Assembly (NCBI GenBank): GCA_002297505.1 | Contig: DBLQ01000101.1 | Location: 1-31,604, forward strand | DNA length: 31,604 nt | Direction: 5' to 3' | Source: Flavobacteriales bacterium UBA720 | GTDB lineage: Bacteria; Bacteroidota; Bacteroidia; Flavobacteriales; Weeksellaceae | In this document: positions 15,667 to 23,794 of the stretch, piece after piece | How positions within the stretch are numbered: the first letter of the stretch is position 1 | Layout of the letters: every line of letters starts with the position of its first letter | Notes under the pieces: generated by a model | The model's input: the letters and a program-made list of their open reading frames with translations, nothing else | Told to the model about the DNA's origin: nothing | The model's database searches: none | Made by a program: the position numbers and the translations under genes

Positions 15667-16128
15667 TTATTGAATGAAGAGATATCCGCTGTACGGAGAA
15701 TGGTAGAAAAATCCGAGCTCATCATAAGTCGCCATTTGGATTCTCTCGTTATTTTCGATTTTATAGACTTTGATGGTCTGCGCATTGTAATCGTCAAGTG
15801 AGCGTTTCTGACCTGTGATTTCAAAAAGTGTATGGTCTTTGTAGAAAGCCGTCAGAAGTTCCTCGTTTTTCGATTGACTGGTCGCTTCCAGGAATGCATA
15901 ATCATTTTCGAAAGTGGCATCGTCATCATATTGTTTGATGAAGGTCAGCTTTTCGTCCGAAGTCAGTTTGTAGATTATAGGTTTCTGGGCCGGCATGGTC
16001 ATTCGGATCAGCGTATAGGTTTTTTCCGCCTCTTTCACGGCAAACACCGCCATTTCCTTGGGCTCTTTCACCTGCGCAAAGCCGAGCGACCAAAGTGAAA
16101 TCATTACCAATGTTAAAAAATATCTCAT
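15667..16128 (-). CDS. Small secreted protein of unknown function
   Basis: I do not recognise this 153-residue protein. It starts with a signal peptide, MRYFLTLVMISLWSLGFAQ, with a probable cleavage after FAQ. The mature part is soluble and mixed alpha/beta, with segments such as EAEKTYTLIRMTMPAQ and PIIYKLTSDEKLTFIKQYDDD, and ends in a Tyr/Phe-rich tail (FFYHSPYSGYLFIQ). The ATG at 16128 is preferred over the in-frame ATG at 16143 because it gives a clean signal peptide; the SUI1 gene then ends 1 nt before it, pointing to translational coupling. It is predicted to be periplasmic. No catalytic motif is visible. Confidence 0.75.
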   Translation of the reverse strand: MRYFLTLVMISLWSLGFAQVKEPKEMAVFAVKEAEKTYTLIRMTMPAQKPIIYKLTSDEKLTFIKQYDDDATFENDYAFLEATSQSKNEELLTAFYKDHTLFEITGQKRSLDDYNAQTIKVYKIENNERIQMATYDELGFFYHSPYSGYLFIQ

Positions 16129-16129
16129 A

Positions 16130-16462
16130 TTATCCGCCCACACGTTTGGTTTTGTAACCCATATCTTTCAGGATAGCCATAATCTTATCACGATTGTCGC
16201 CTTGAATAATAATAACGCCGTCCTTCTCCGATCCGCCGATGCCCAGTTTGGTTTTGATTTTTTTCGAAATCTCTTTCAAGCCTTCATCATCGCCTTCCCA
16301 GCCTTCGATTAAAGTGACCGGCTTTCCGTTTCTGCCTTTCTTCTCGAATTTGCACACCAAAGGTTCTATCTGTTTAAAGGTTTCTTTGGCTTCGTCCGGC
16401 ATTTGGAAATCCTGCTCTTCGTGCTCCGGGAAAAGGTTTTTCAGTTGGTCTCTTAAGTCCAT
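16130..16462 (-). CDS. yciH: SUI1/eIF1-like translation initiation factor (YciH)
   Basis: The 110-residue protein has a short acidic N-terminal region, then a SUI1 domain from about residue 37: FEKKGRNGKPVTLIEGWEGDDEGLKEISKKIKTKLGIGGS, followed by IIIQGDNRDKIMAILKDMGYKTKRVGG. The basic surface and the GIGGS-x-x-D-G segment match eIF1/YciH proteins, which bind the small ribosomal subunit and influence start-codon choice; the bacterial role is not well established. It is the first gene of a three-gene operon with a good promoter (16486-16516). It ends 1 nt before the next start codon. Length matches bacterial YciH (about 105-110 residues). Confidence 0.92.
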   Translation of the reverse strand: MDLRDQLKNLFPEHEEQDFQMPDEAKETFKQIEPLVCKFEKKGRNGKPVTLIEGWEGDDEGLKEISKKIKTKLGIGGSEKDGVIIIQGDNRDKIMAILKDMGYKTKRVGG

Positions 16463-16485
16463 TTTGATTTTTTAAAAAATGGTCT

Positions 16486-16516
16486 TAAAGGTAAGAATAT
16501 TTGTCAATTGGCAAAA
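16486..16516 (-). promoter_or_regulatory. Promoter of the yciH operon
   Basis: On the minus strand TTTTG (16516-16512) is followed by an 18-nt spacer and TACCTTTA (16493-16486), a 7/8 match to TAnnTTTG. The ATG at 16462 lies about 24 nt downstream of the box. Confidence 0.65.
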
Positions 16517-16791
16517 CTTGATGGGAATAATTGTCTACCAGTTTACTATAAGAGTTATAATATAGATAAAATTGTACTGAATTGATGATTTGAAGGTGTC
16601 TCATTTAAATAAGATCTTAAATAAGCGAAGTGTAAAATGTTACAAGTCCTATATTTTATCGGATTTTTATTGGACTTACATCGGGGTTGTATTGAACTTA
16701 TGACATAAGAGCTATGAGGTCACCTTAGAAATATTTTTTATAAACCAAACTCAAATCATTAAGTCTAATGAGAAAAATTTGTAATAATGAA

Positions 16792-16799
16792 TACATTTG
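16792..16799 (+). promoter_or_regulatory. -7 promoter box of the TPM-domain gene
   Basis: TACATTTG is a perfect TAnnTTTG placed 23 nt before the ATG at 16823. The longer reading frame would begin at 16787, just upstream of and overlapping this box, so the site supports the downstream start. No TTG was found at the expected -33 spacing. Confidence 0.55.
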
Positions 16800-16822
16800 T
16801 ATTAAACAGTAAATTAGATAAA

Positions 16823-17323
16823 ATGAATTTGAGGCTTATCACGTTTTTTATTCTATTTAGCTCTTGTAATTTTTATGCGAGTCAAAATACTTATGAAGTT
16901 GAGAGATGTGTTTACACAAATGATTTAGAACAATATCATTTTATTAGAGATTACGAAAATGTGTTTTCTGAATCTTTCAAAGACGATTTAGATAGTATTT
17001 TAAAAAATTATTATGAGAAAACTAACCGGAAAGTCATAGTAGCAACTTTGGTTAAAAACGAAATTCTGAATGAAAATAATTTTAATGAGATAGCACTCGA
17101 CTATGCGAATTATTCCGACTCTGATGAAAATGGGCTGGTTATCGTTTTTTGTAAACAATTGCGAATGATTAGGATTTGTACTGGAAAAGTCACTGAGACA
17201 ATACTAACGGATGATATTTGTAATAGGATTTTAACAGAAACTATTATTCCGTTGTTTAAACAAGACGATTATAAGTCAGGTATTATTAATGGAATCAACG
17301 AGTTTTTTAATCAATGGCATTAA
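16823..17323 (+). CDS. TPM-domain (DUF/PF04536-like) secreted or lipoprotein
   Basis: The 166-residue protein starts MNLRLITFFILFSSCNFYAS, a signal peptide with a possible lipobox (LFSSC). The rest is one TPM domain: RDYENVFSESFKDDLDSILKNYYEKTNRKVIVATL, then LDYANYSDSDENGLVIVFCKQLRMIRICTG and IIPLFKQDDYKSGIINGINEF. TPM proteins (YgcG, TLP18.3) are periplasmic or lumenal with reported weak phosphatase activity; their role in bacteria is unclear. Most members have a C-terminal membrane anchor or Gly/Ser-rich tail, which is absent here, so the protein would depend on its N-terminus for location. It is a single gene, visibly more AT-rich than its neighbours, flanked by AT-rich gaps. The ATG at 16823 is preferred over 16787 because of the promoter box. 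Confidence 0.8.
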   Translation: MNLRLITFFILFSSCNFYASQNTYEVERCVYTNDLEQYHFIRDYENVFSESFKDDLDSILKNYYEKTNRKVIVATLVKNEILNENNFNEIALDYANYSDSDENGLVIVFCKQLRMIRICTGKVTETILTDDICNRILTETIIPLFKQDDYKSGIINGINEFFNQWH

Positions 17324-17392
17324 ATATTTAATAGCATTTGAGATAACGGTAAAATTAGCACCTTAAATTTTCCCATTCCCCTTTCCATTTCG

Positions 17393-17400
17393 TAGATTTG
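17393..17400 (+). promoter_or_regulatory. -7 promoter box of gpmI
   Basis: TAGATTTG is a perfect TAnnTTTG located 22 nt before the gpmI ATG, followed by an A-rich leader. A TTTTCC stretch lies near the -33 position, without the usual G. Confidence 0.6.
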
Positions 17401-17422
17401 TGATAACAAAATAAAATCAACA

Positions 17423-18949
17423 ATGTCAAAGAAAGCAATTCTCGCTATATTGGATGGCTGGGGAATCGGGCCCAATCCCGCTGTTTCCGCCATTGCTCAG
17501 GCCAACACGCCATTTATGGATTATGCCCTGAAAACGTTTCCCAACACCACACTCGAAGCCAGCGGACTGGCGGTCGGACTGCCGGCAGGTCAAATGGGTA
17601 ATTCGGAAGTGGGACATATGAATCTGGGTGCGGGTAGAGTGGTTTACCAGAATTTGGTGAAGCTCAATATGGCTGTGGAAAACGGAAGTCTGGGCAAAGA
17701 AAAAGTCATTCAGCAAGCTTTTGAATACGCCAAAGCGAACAACAAAAAAGTACATTTCATAGGACTGGTTTCCGACGGTGGTGTACATTCTCATATCAAC
17801 CACCTCAAAGGTCTATTGACCGCTGCCCACGAATTTGGATTTACGGATAAAGTTTACGTCCACGCCTTTACGGACGGCCGTGATTGCGACCCGAAATCGG
17901 GAAAAGGTTTTATTGAAGATCTTTTGAATCACATGAAAGCGACAACGGGTCAGCTGGCATCGGTCATCGGCCGATATTATGCAATGGACCGCGACAAACG
18001 CTGGGAGCGTGTTAAGCTTGCTTACGATCTTCTGGCCAATGGTTTAGGCAGAGAGACAAAGGATTTCGTACAATGCATCCAGGAATCTTATAATGAGGAT
18101 GTTACGGATGAGTTCATCAAGCCAATCGTGGGCGTTCAGAACCATTTTCCGATTGCAAGAATCGAGGACCACGATGTCGTCATTTGTTTCAACTTCCGTA
18201 CAGACCGCGGTCGCGAAATCACCGAAGTGCTTTCACAGCAGGATTTCCCTGAGTACGGTATGAAAAAGCTCGACTTGTATTATGTCACGTTGACCAATTA
18301 CGATAAAACGTTCGAGAATGTGAAAGTTGTTTTTGATGAAAACGTGCTGCAAAATACAATGGGCGAGGTTTTGGAAAAAGCCGGCAAATCTCAGATCAGA
18401 ATTGCGGAAACCGAAAAATATCCACACGTAACGTTCTTTTTCTCCGGAGGGCGCGAAGCGGAATTTGTCCAGGAAAGACGTTTACTTTGCCCCAGTCCTA
18501 AAGATGTCGCCACCTACGATTTGAAGCCGGAAATGTCCGCATACGACATCACCAATACCATTGTTCCGGAACTGGAAAAGGAATCAGCGGATTTTATCTG
18601 TCTCAATTTTGCCAATACGGATATGGTCGGTCATACCGGCGTTTTCTCAGCAGCGGTAAAAGCGGCAGAAGTGGTGGACGAGTGCATCCAGAAAGTAGCG
18701 ACAACAGCGTATGAACACGGTTATGCGGTTTTCATTTTGGCAGACCACGGCAACTCCGATGTGATGGTGAATCCGGACGGAAGCCCGAACACGCAACACT
18801 CTACCAATCTGGTTCCGTTCATTGTAATGGATAAAGACCATACTTGGAATCTGACACCCGGAAAACTGGGTGATGTGGCGCCAACCATTCTGAAAGTAAT
18901 GGGCGTGGAAGCGCCGGAAGAGATGACAGGGAATATACTTGCCAACTAA
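17423..18949 (+). CDS. gpmI: 2,3-bisphosphoglycerate-independent phosphoglycerate mutase
   Basis: The 508-residue enzyme matches iPGM in length and motifs. ILDGWG (9-14) holds the first metal Asp. GQMGNSEVGHMNLGAGR contains the phosphorylated Ser61. GLVSDGGVHSHINHL, HAFTDGRDCDPKSG, GRYYAMDRDKRW and FRTDRGREI form the phosphotransferase domain. LNFANTDMVGHTG, FILADHGNSDVM and TQHSTNLVPF give the second metal site. It interconverts 3- and 2-phosphoglycerate in glycolysis and gluconeogenesis, using Mn2+ in the cytoplasm and no 2,3-bisphosphoglycerate cofactor. It is monocistronic, with a -7 box 22 nt upstream and a terminator after the stop. Codon use is noticeably more GC-rich than in the preceding TPM gene. 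Confidence 0.97.
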   Translation: MSKKAILAILDGWGIGPNPAVSAIAQANTPFMDYALKTFPNTTLEASGLAVGLPAGQMGNSEVGHMNLGAGRVVYQNLVKLNMAVENGSLGKEKVIQQAFEYAKANNKKVHFIGLVSDGGVHSHINHLKGLLTAAHEFGFTDKVYVHAFTDGRDCDPKSGKGFIEDLLNHMKATTGQLASVIGRYYAMDRDKRWERVKLAYDLLANGLGRETKDFVQCIQESYNEDVTDEFIKPIVGVQNHFPIARIEDHDVVICFNFRTDRGREITEVLSQQDFPEYGMKKLDLYYVTLTNYDKTFENVKVVFDENVLQNTMGEVLEKAGKSQIRIAETEKYPHVTFFFSGGREAEFVQERRLLCPSPKDVATYDLKPEMSAYDITNTIVPELEKESADFICLNFANTDMVGHTGVFSAAVKAAEVVDECIQKVATTAYEHGYAVFILADHGNSDVMVNPDGSPNTQHSTNLVPFIVMDKDHTWNLTPGKLGDVAPTILKVMGVEAPEEMTGNILAN

Positions 18950-19020
18950 TTAACGCTAAGAAATTTTTCCTCCGTTTAAGGGTAAGAAAAAAGAATATTG
19001 ATCCTCAAATAAAAATTAGA

Positions 19021-19043
19021 AAGTCGGTTTTTTAAACCGGCTT
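19021..19043 (+). terminator. Intrinsic terminator of gpmI
   Basis: A 10-bp stem with one G-U pair (AAGTCGGTTT / AAACCGGCTT) closes a 3-nt loop and is followed by a T-rich tract. Confidence 0.85.
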
Positions 19044-19087
19044 TTTATTTTTTGGTGTAACTTCGTTTTATTAATTCATAAACGGTT

Positions 19088-20548
19088 ATGATTGGCAGAT
19101 TGTTTTTCTGTTGTATGCTGATGGGGCAACTGATGTTTGGGCAGAATGTTTTGTCCGATGATGATGCTTACAACAAAAAGAAAAGTGAAGAACTTGCTGC
19201 GCAGGCCGTGGCGCTTTTCAAGAAAAATGACCTCAAAAAATCCACCGAATTATTGTTCAAGGCTAAAGAATACGCCGAGAAAACCAATGATTATGCGCTG
19301 ATTGCCAGGATGAATGGTTCCATTGCACATCAATATGTTCAACTGAATCTGAATGATAAAGCCAAGTTCTATCTGGACAATGCTATTCAGCAAATCAATA
19401 AATTGCCGGAAGGTGATAACAAGAAACTTCTGAAAACACTGTCCTTTCTGGAAATCGGGAATATTGATTTTGACGAGGAAAACTATGCAAAAGCCAGCGA
19501 GTTCTACAAGAAATCATTGAAAGAAATTGAACAGATTAAAAATCCTGATGAACAGATGGTTTATCATCACCGGCGCTCGCTTTATAACATCGGAAATTCT
19601 TACTATTATCTTAAAAATGACTCGGCTGAAATCTATCTGAATCAAGCTTTAGTCATTAAAAATAATTACAATCAGGAAATCAATGATTTCATTTACAATG
19701 CTCTGTCGCAAGTCTATGCCAGTCGAAAAGAATACCAGCGTGCCATTGATACGCTGAAAGTTGTTCTCAAAAATAAGAATGATTTGGACACGCGGCTGCT
19801 TTCCGATGTGTACTACAATCTTTCGCAGAATTACAAAGCGCTTGATGACCAGAAGCAATATTCCTTTTATAACGAACAATACATCAAGCTAAGCCGTGCG
19901 ATTAAGGAAAGCGAGATGAAGGCGATTTCGTCCGCCATCAATGCGGAGCAGAAGGATTATAAGGAAGCCATTTCCGATGCCGACAGTTCTAAAAATATTG
20001 TGGTGATGATTGCGGTTGTCTGTGTTTTGATATTAGCCGGCGCAATTATAATTTTATTGTACAGGCGTAAAAAAGAGCGGAAAACTTTTGAAAATATCAT
20101 TCACAAGCTGGAATCTGATAAAAAACTGAACGAGGAACCATCAGAAGTTTTGCCGAAAATCCATAAAGAATCAGTATCTCAAAGTCCAAATCCGGTCGAG
20201 AAAGATTTGCTGGAAAAACTTCAGAAATTCGAACAATCCGGAAAATTTACCAATCCAAAATTAACGATTGCAAGCCTGGCGCTTCAGTTCAAGACCAACA
20301 CCAGTTATCTTTCCGAAGTCATTAATAAATATAAGGGCAAGAATTTCAACACTTATAGTAACGAGTTGAGAATTGCCTACATCTGTCATAAAATTTATAA
20401 TCAAAAAGAATATCAGACTTATAAAATCAGTTATCTGGCGGAGGAATCGGGCTTCACTTCACACAGTACTTTTGCAACGGTTTTTCGGAATATAACAGGT
20501 ATATCGCCATCGGTTTTCATTCGCGAAGCCTCAAAAAATCAGAGTTGA
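19088..20548 (+). CDS. Membrane-spanning TPR protein with C-terminal AraC-type HTH domain
   Basis: The 486-residue protein has four parts. An N-terminal signal-like segment ends in LMFGQ (1-19). A long TPR-type helical repeat region follows (about 35-275; for example ENYAKASEFYKKSLKEI and KEYQRAIDTLKVVLKN). A single membrane helix lies at about 304-325 (IVVMIAVVCVLILAGAIIILLY) with a basic RRKKERK cytoplasmic flank. A C-terminal AraC-family HTH domain covers about 376-480 (LTIASLALQFKTNTSYLSEVIN and ISYLAEESGFTSHSTFATVFRNITGISP). The topology places TPRs in the periplasm and the DNA-binding domain inside, forming a one-protein transmembrane regulator. This architecture recurs in flavobacteria; its signals and targets are unknown. 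The neighbouring downstream T9SS cargo gene is a candidate target, by position only. Confidence 0.92.
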   Translation: MIGRLFFCCMLMGQLMFGQNVLSDDDAYNKKKSEELAAQAVALFKKNDLKKSTELLFKAKEYAEKTNDYALIARMNGSIAHQYVQLNLNDKAKFYLDNAIQQINKLPEGDNKKLLKTLSFLEIGNIDFDEENYAKASEFYKKSLKEIEQIKNPDEQMVYHHRRSLYNIGNSYYYLKNDSAEIYLNQALVIKNNYNQEINDFIYNALSQVYASRKEYQRAIDTLKVVLKNKNDLDTRLLSDVYYNLSQNYKALDDQKQYSFYNEQYIKLSRAIKESEMKAISSAINAEQKDYKEAISDADSSKNIVVMIAVVCVLILAGAIIILLYRRKKERKTFENIIHKLESDKKLNEEPSEVLPKIHKESVSQSPNPVEKDLLEKLQKFEQSGKFTNPKLTIASLALQFKTNTSYLSEVINKYKGKNFNTYSNELRIAYICHKIYNQKEYQTYKISYLAEESGFTSHSTFATVFRNITGISPSVFIREASKNQS

Positions 20549-20696
20549 TAATCTGAGATTAAAAAAATTAAATTATTGATTTATAGAATTTTATATTTTT
20601 TGTTTTTGTTTCAAAATCAGGGATTTCAAAAGGTAAAAGATTGGATTTGATATAATGTTGCTCTAGTTTAGCCTCATCATATTATTGAAGATTAAA

Positions 20697-22079
20697 ATGA
20701 AAAGAAACTTACTTTTGGTGCTGGCGTTATCCGGATTTTTGGGATTTGGCCAGACAGATGCAGATTGCAATTACAGTGTGGCATCGGACCGCACATCTAA
20801 CGGCGAAAATATTACCACAGGCGGCAGCTTTGATTACAGTGCAGCAACGGACTTTGATGTGGCAGCAGGAAAAATTCTAACGGTAAAGAAATTAACATTC
20901 AACGTGATGAAGGGCACTTCGCCGGTGAGTTATGTTAATGTTAATATTCTGAAGGAAAATCAGGGAATGCCGGGCGAGGTGATTCACACGTTCACGAATG
21001 TCGTTCCGACAGCTCAGACCTTTGAGTATGAAAGCACTGAAGCCGGCGCGAATGTTTACAAAATAAGTCTGGATTTTCCCACAACTTTCGATTTGCCACA
21101 AGGAAAATACTACATCCAGCTGAATGTAGCTTTGCAGGACGGAACTTCGGCATTCTGGGAAATTAACAAAGAAAATACAAGAAAACTCGGCCGTTTCGAT
21201 TTTACCAAATTCGACAGCGATCCTTGGTTTGGCGGCTTCTCTTACTACGACCACGTTTTCGAACTAATCGGAAATTGCAATGATACCAATGAGCCGCAGC
21301 CATCTGGCGAAGCCTTTGCTATGGGGCATTCCAGCCCTTCGCACGAAGGCGGCGTTCACATGGTCTGGACTTCGCTGGCAGATGATTTTGTAGTTCCGGA
21401 AGGGCAAAAGCTGACTTTTACGAAGTTCAAGATTTCTACGCTCCAGCTGGGCAATATCAAGTTTGCGACCATCAATATCCGAAAGGCAGAAAACGATCTG
21501 CCAGGCGAAATTATTCATACGTTCGAAAATGTTGGACCAACTACCGAAAACTTCTACGGCTATCATCCTATTTCAGGATATCCGCTGGATGTGGTGGCTG
21601 CCGATGTAGAGTTTGACTGGAATGAGCCTGTAGATCTTTTGCCGGGCAGATATTTCATCGAAGTGATTGCTGCGCCGTTTCCGTTTACCGATTATCAACG
21701 TTGGGAAGTGACGCCGAATGACGGATCAGATCTGGATTCCGTTGTCTCATTCGACGGGGGAGAAACGTGGGAATCCAATGCAGGATACAATTATGTGTTC
21801 GAGGTTTCAGGTTTTACCAATCCTGTTTTGGCAGTCAGTGATGTCAATGCCAAAAAGATTTCAGTTTATCCTAATCCTGTTTCTGATATACTGCACATTG
21901 TCTCAGAAAAATCGATTTCAAACGTAGCAATTTACAATACTGCTGGTCAAATAATCAAAACTTTAACAAAAGTCCGGGATAACAAAATTGATGTATCACA
22001 ATTGGCGAAAGGTGTTTATTTTGTCAATGCTGTTCTGGACAATGGGACTTCTAAAACTTTCAAGGTTATCAAGCATTAA
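20697..22079 (+). CDS. T9SS-secreted protein with duplicated beta-sandwich-like domain
   Basis: The 460-residue protein has a signal peptide (MKRNLLLVLALSGFLGFGQT), two homologous domains and a type A T9SS sorting domain. Domain 1 (about 60-193) and domain 2 (about 238-372) share parallel blocks: MPGEVIHTFTNVVPT versus LPGEIIHTFENVGPT, FDLPQGKYYIQL versus VDLLPGRYFIEV, and a closing tyrosine-rich strand, YYDHVFELIG versus NYVFEVSG. The tail begins ISVYPNPVSDILHI and ends KTFKVIKH. It is therefore a cell-surface or secreted protein; no catalytic motif is seen and a binding or adhesin role is only a guess. The open frame begins with TTG at 20685, but the ATG at 20697 gives the normal signal peptide. 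A terminator follows the stop. Confidence 0.9.
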   Translation: MKRNLLLVLALSGFLGFGQTDADCNYSVASDRTSNGENITTGGSFDYSAATDFDVAAGKILTVKKLTFNVMKGTSPVSYVNVNILKENQGMPGEVIHTFTNVVPTAQTFEYESTEAGANVYKISLDFPTTFDLPQGKYYIQLNVALQDGTSAFWEINKENTRKLGRFDFTKFDSDPWFGGFSYYDHVFELIGNCNDTNEPQPSGEAFAMGHSSPSHEGGVHMVWTSLADDFVVPEGQKLTFTKFKISTLQLGNIKFATINIRKAENDLPGEIIHTFENVGPTTENFYGYHPISGYPLDVVAADVEFDWNEPVDLLPGRYFIEVIAAPFPFTDYQRWEVTPNDGSDLDSVVSFDGGETWESNAGYNYVFEVSGFTNPVLAVSDVNAKKISVYPNPVSDILHIVSEKSISNVAIYNTAGQIIKTLTKVRDNKIDVSQLAKGVYFVNAVLDNGTSKTFKVIKH

Positions 22080-22103
22080 AATCAAAACAATTTCTAATGT
22101 TTT

Positions 22104-22133
22104 TAAGATCTGAGTGGAAACATTCAGGTCTTA
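22104..22133 (+). terminator. Intrinsic terminator of the T9SS cargo gene
   Basis: A 10-bp stem containing one G-U pair (AAGATCTGA opposite TCAGGTCTT, plus a closing T-A pair) with a 10-nt loop is followed by a T-rich tract, 25 nt after the stop codon. Confidence 0.7.
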
Positions 22134-22215
22134 TTTTATGTTAAAGTCCAAGATGTTATGCGATGAATAATTTTAATTTGTCGTATCTTTACGGCCTTAA
22201 AATTATTTTCAGTTG

Positions 22216-23193
22216 ATGCACGAGAAAGAGTTACAGTTAGAAGTGATGAAAACATTGGAGCAGAATATGGACGAGTTTATCAGTTCCTATCTAACGCCCA
22301 TTGAAAAAATTTGGCAGCCATCGGATTTTCTTCCGGACAGTTCCAGCGAGAATTTCAAAGATGAAATCGAGGAACTTCAGACGTTTGCCAGAGAGATGCC
22401 TTATGATCTTTTTGTAACTTTGATTGGTGACTGTATCACGGAAGAAGCCTTGCCAACTTACGAATCCTGGCTGATGGGATTAGACGGTGTAGACCAGGAA
22501 AACCGCGTAGGCTGGACGCAGTGGGTGAGAGCCTGGACTGCCGAAGAAAACCGCCACGGTGACCTTCTTGGGAAATACCTTTACCTATGCGGCCGTGTGA
22601 ATATGCGTGAAATGGAAATCACCACGCACCATCTGATTAATGACGGTTTCGACATCGGAACGAGTTCCGACCCTTATAAAAATTTCGTTTATACCAGTTT
22701 CCAGGAAACGGCAACCAACATTTCGCACCGAAGAGTGGGAACCTTGGCCAAGCAATCCGGTAACAAAAAACTGGCTCAGATGTGCGGTGTGATTGCTGCA
22801 GACGAAGCCAGACACGCCAAAGCCTATAAAGATTTTTCTGCCCGTATTTTCGAAATGGATGCCAGCGGAATGATGCTCGCCTTCGAAGATATGATGAGGA
22901 GAAAAATTGTAATGCCTGCGCACCTCCTAAGAGAATCCGGGCAGAAAGCCGGCGAGCTCTGGGAGCATTTTTCCGATGCGGCGCAACGTGCGATGGTTTA
23001 CACGGGTCAGGATTATATCAACATTCTGCGAGATCTCTTGGACGAATGGAAAATTGAAGGTATCAAAAACCTGAATGATAAAGCCGAACGCGCAAGGGAT
23101 TATCTGATGAAATTGCCGGACAGGCTGCAGAGAATATCAGACAGGATCGCCACGCCGGAACTGCCTTACAGTTTTAAGTGGGTGAAAAGCTAA
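22216..23193 (+). CDS. Soluble acyl-ACP desaturase (ferritin-like di-iron)
   Basis: The 325-residue protein has the di-iron site of plant-type acyl-ACP desaturases. It has TEEALPTYE (Glu76/77), the first ExxH in EENRHGDLL (Glu111, His114), Glu164 in FQETATNISHRR, and the second ExxH in DEARHAKAY (Glu197, His200). These enzymes insert a double bond into acyl-ACP using O2 and reduced ferredoxin in the cytoplasm. That would adjust membrane unsaturation. No ferredoxin or reductase gene is adjacent. The reading frame opens at TTG 22213, immediately followed by ATG 22216, which I take as the start. A TATCTTTA box (22184-22191, 7/8 match) is a weak promoter candidate. A hairpin terminator follows. 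The length agrees with bacterial DesA-type family members. Confidence 0.93.
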   Translation: MHEKELQLEVMKTLEQNMDEFISSYLTPIEKIWQPSDFLPDSSSENFKDEIEELQTFAREMPYDLFVTLIGDCITEEALPTYESWLMGLDGVDQENRVGWTQWVRAWTAEENRHGDLLGKYLYLCGRVNMREMEITTHHLINDGFDIGTSSDPYKNFVYTSFQETATNISHRRVGTLAKQSGNKKLAQMCGVIAADEARHAKAYKDFSARIFEMDASGMMLAFEDMMRRKIVMPAHLLRESGQKAGELWEHFSDAAQRAMVYTGQDYINILRDLLDEWKIEGIKNLNDKAERARDYLMKLPDRLQRISDRIATPELPYSFKWVKS

Positions 23194-23204
23194 AACAATA
23201 TATC

Positions 23205-23226
23205 AAGTGTGCCAGAAGGTGCACTT
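23205..23226 (+). terminator. Intrinsic terminator of the acyl-ACP desaturase gene
   Basis: A 9-bp stem (AAGTGTGCC / GGTGCACTT, two G-U pairs) with loop AGAA is followed by TTTTG, 11 nt after the stop codon. Confidence 0.75.
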
Positions 23227-23267
23227 TTTTGTTAAAAATAATCTCAAAATCGCTTTTTATTATTTCG

Positions 23268-23275
23268 TATATTTG
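23268..23275 (+). promoter_or_regulatory. -7 promoter box of the HAD-like gene run
   Basis: TATATTTG is a perfect TAnnTTTG, 30 nt before the ATG at 23306. A TTG at the -33 spacing was not found. It probably drives the HAD-like gene and, by read-through, the genes after it. Confidence 0.55.
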
Positions 23276-23305
23276 CACGTTTTAATGTAATAATTAAAAA
23301 ATCAA

Positions 23306-23740
23306 ATGATAAAAAGCAACAAAAAACTAGCAATCGATTTCGACGGAACCATCGTAGATGATGCATATCCGGGCATCGGCAAAGCCAAGACTTTTGCATT
23401 CGAAACCTTGAAAAAACTTCAGGGCGAAGGTTACAGACTGATACTGTGGACGTATCGCCACGGCAAATCGCTGGAAGATGCGATAGAATTCTGCAGAAAA
23501 AATGGCCTGGAATTTTACGCCGTGAACTCAAGCTTCGAAGGTGAAGTTTTCGATTCCGAAACGCAGTCCAGAAAGATTGACGCAGACCTTTTCATTGATG
23601 ACAGAAATCTGGGCGGATTCCCGGGCTGGGGCGAAATTTACCAGATCATCAACGAAAGAATAGAGTTCCAGGTTGCGGGCGGAGAAGTTCACGCCTTCTC
23701 CAAAATGAAAAAAGAAAAGAAAAGAGGGCTTTTTTGGTAA
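23306..23740 (+). CDS. HAD-like hydrolase (BT0820 type)
   Basis: The 144-residue protein has the HAD motif I DFDGTI at residues 11-16, with the nucleophile Asp11 and acid/base Asp13. It has ILWTYRHG as a motif II-like segment and a closing DADLFIDDRNLGG that supplies the acidic metal ligands. This compact, capless form matches small Bacteroidota HAD proteins such as BT0820, whose substrate is not firmly known; phosphatase activity on a small metabolite is the natural expectation. It is cytoplasmic. The C-terminus is strongly basic (KMKKEKKRGLFW). It follows the desaturase terminator and has its own -7 box. The next gene begins 54 nt later on the same strand. Confidence 0.85.
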   Translation: MIKSNKKLAIDFDGTIVDDAYPGIGKAKTFAFETLKKLQGEGYRLILWTYRHGKSLEDAIEFCRKNGLEFYAVNSSFEGEVFDSETQSRKIDADLFIDDRNLGGFPGWGEIYQIINERIEFQVAGGEVHAFSKMKKEKKRGLFW

Positions 23741-23794
23741 CACAAAAGAAACAAGAAAAAAGGCAAAAGATTCAAGTCTTAACAGTCTTTAATC

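Larger units (their letters stand above)
16463..16822. other. AT-rich gap of 360 bp between the yciH operon and the TPM gene
   Basis: Two divergent promoters lie at its ends (16486-16516 minus, 16792-16799 plus). The middle, roughly 16520-16785, is AT-rich and contains no convincing reading frame, tRNA or hairpin. The only repeat seen is TTAAATAAG twice in a row (16605-16613 and 16617-16625). Confidence 0.6.

Noticed and set aside
16605..16625. Tandem TTAAATAAG repeat
   Set aside because: Two copies of a 9-mer in very AT-rich DNA is expected by chance.
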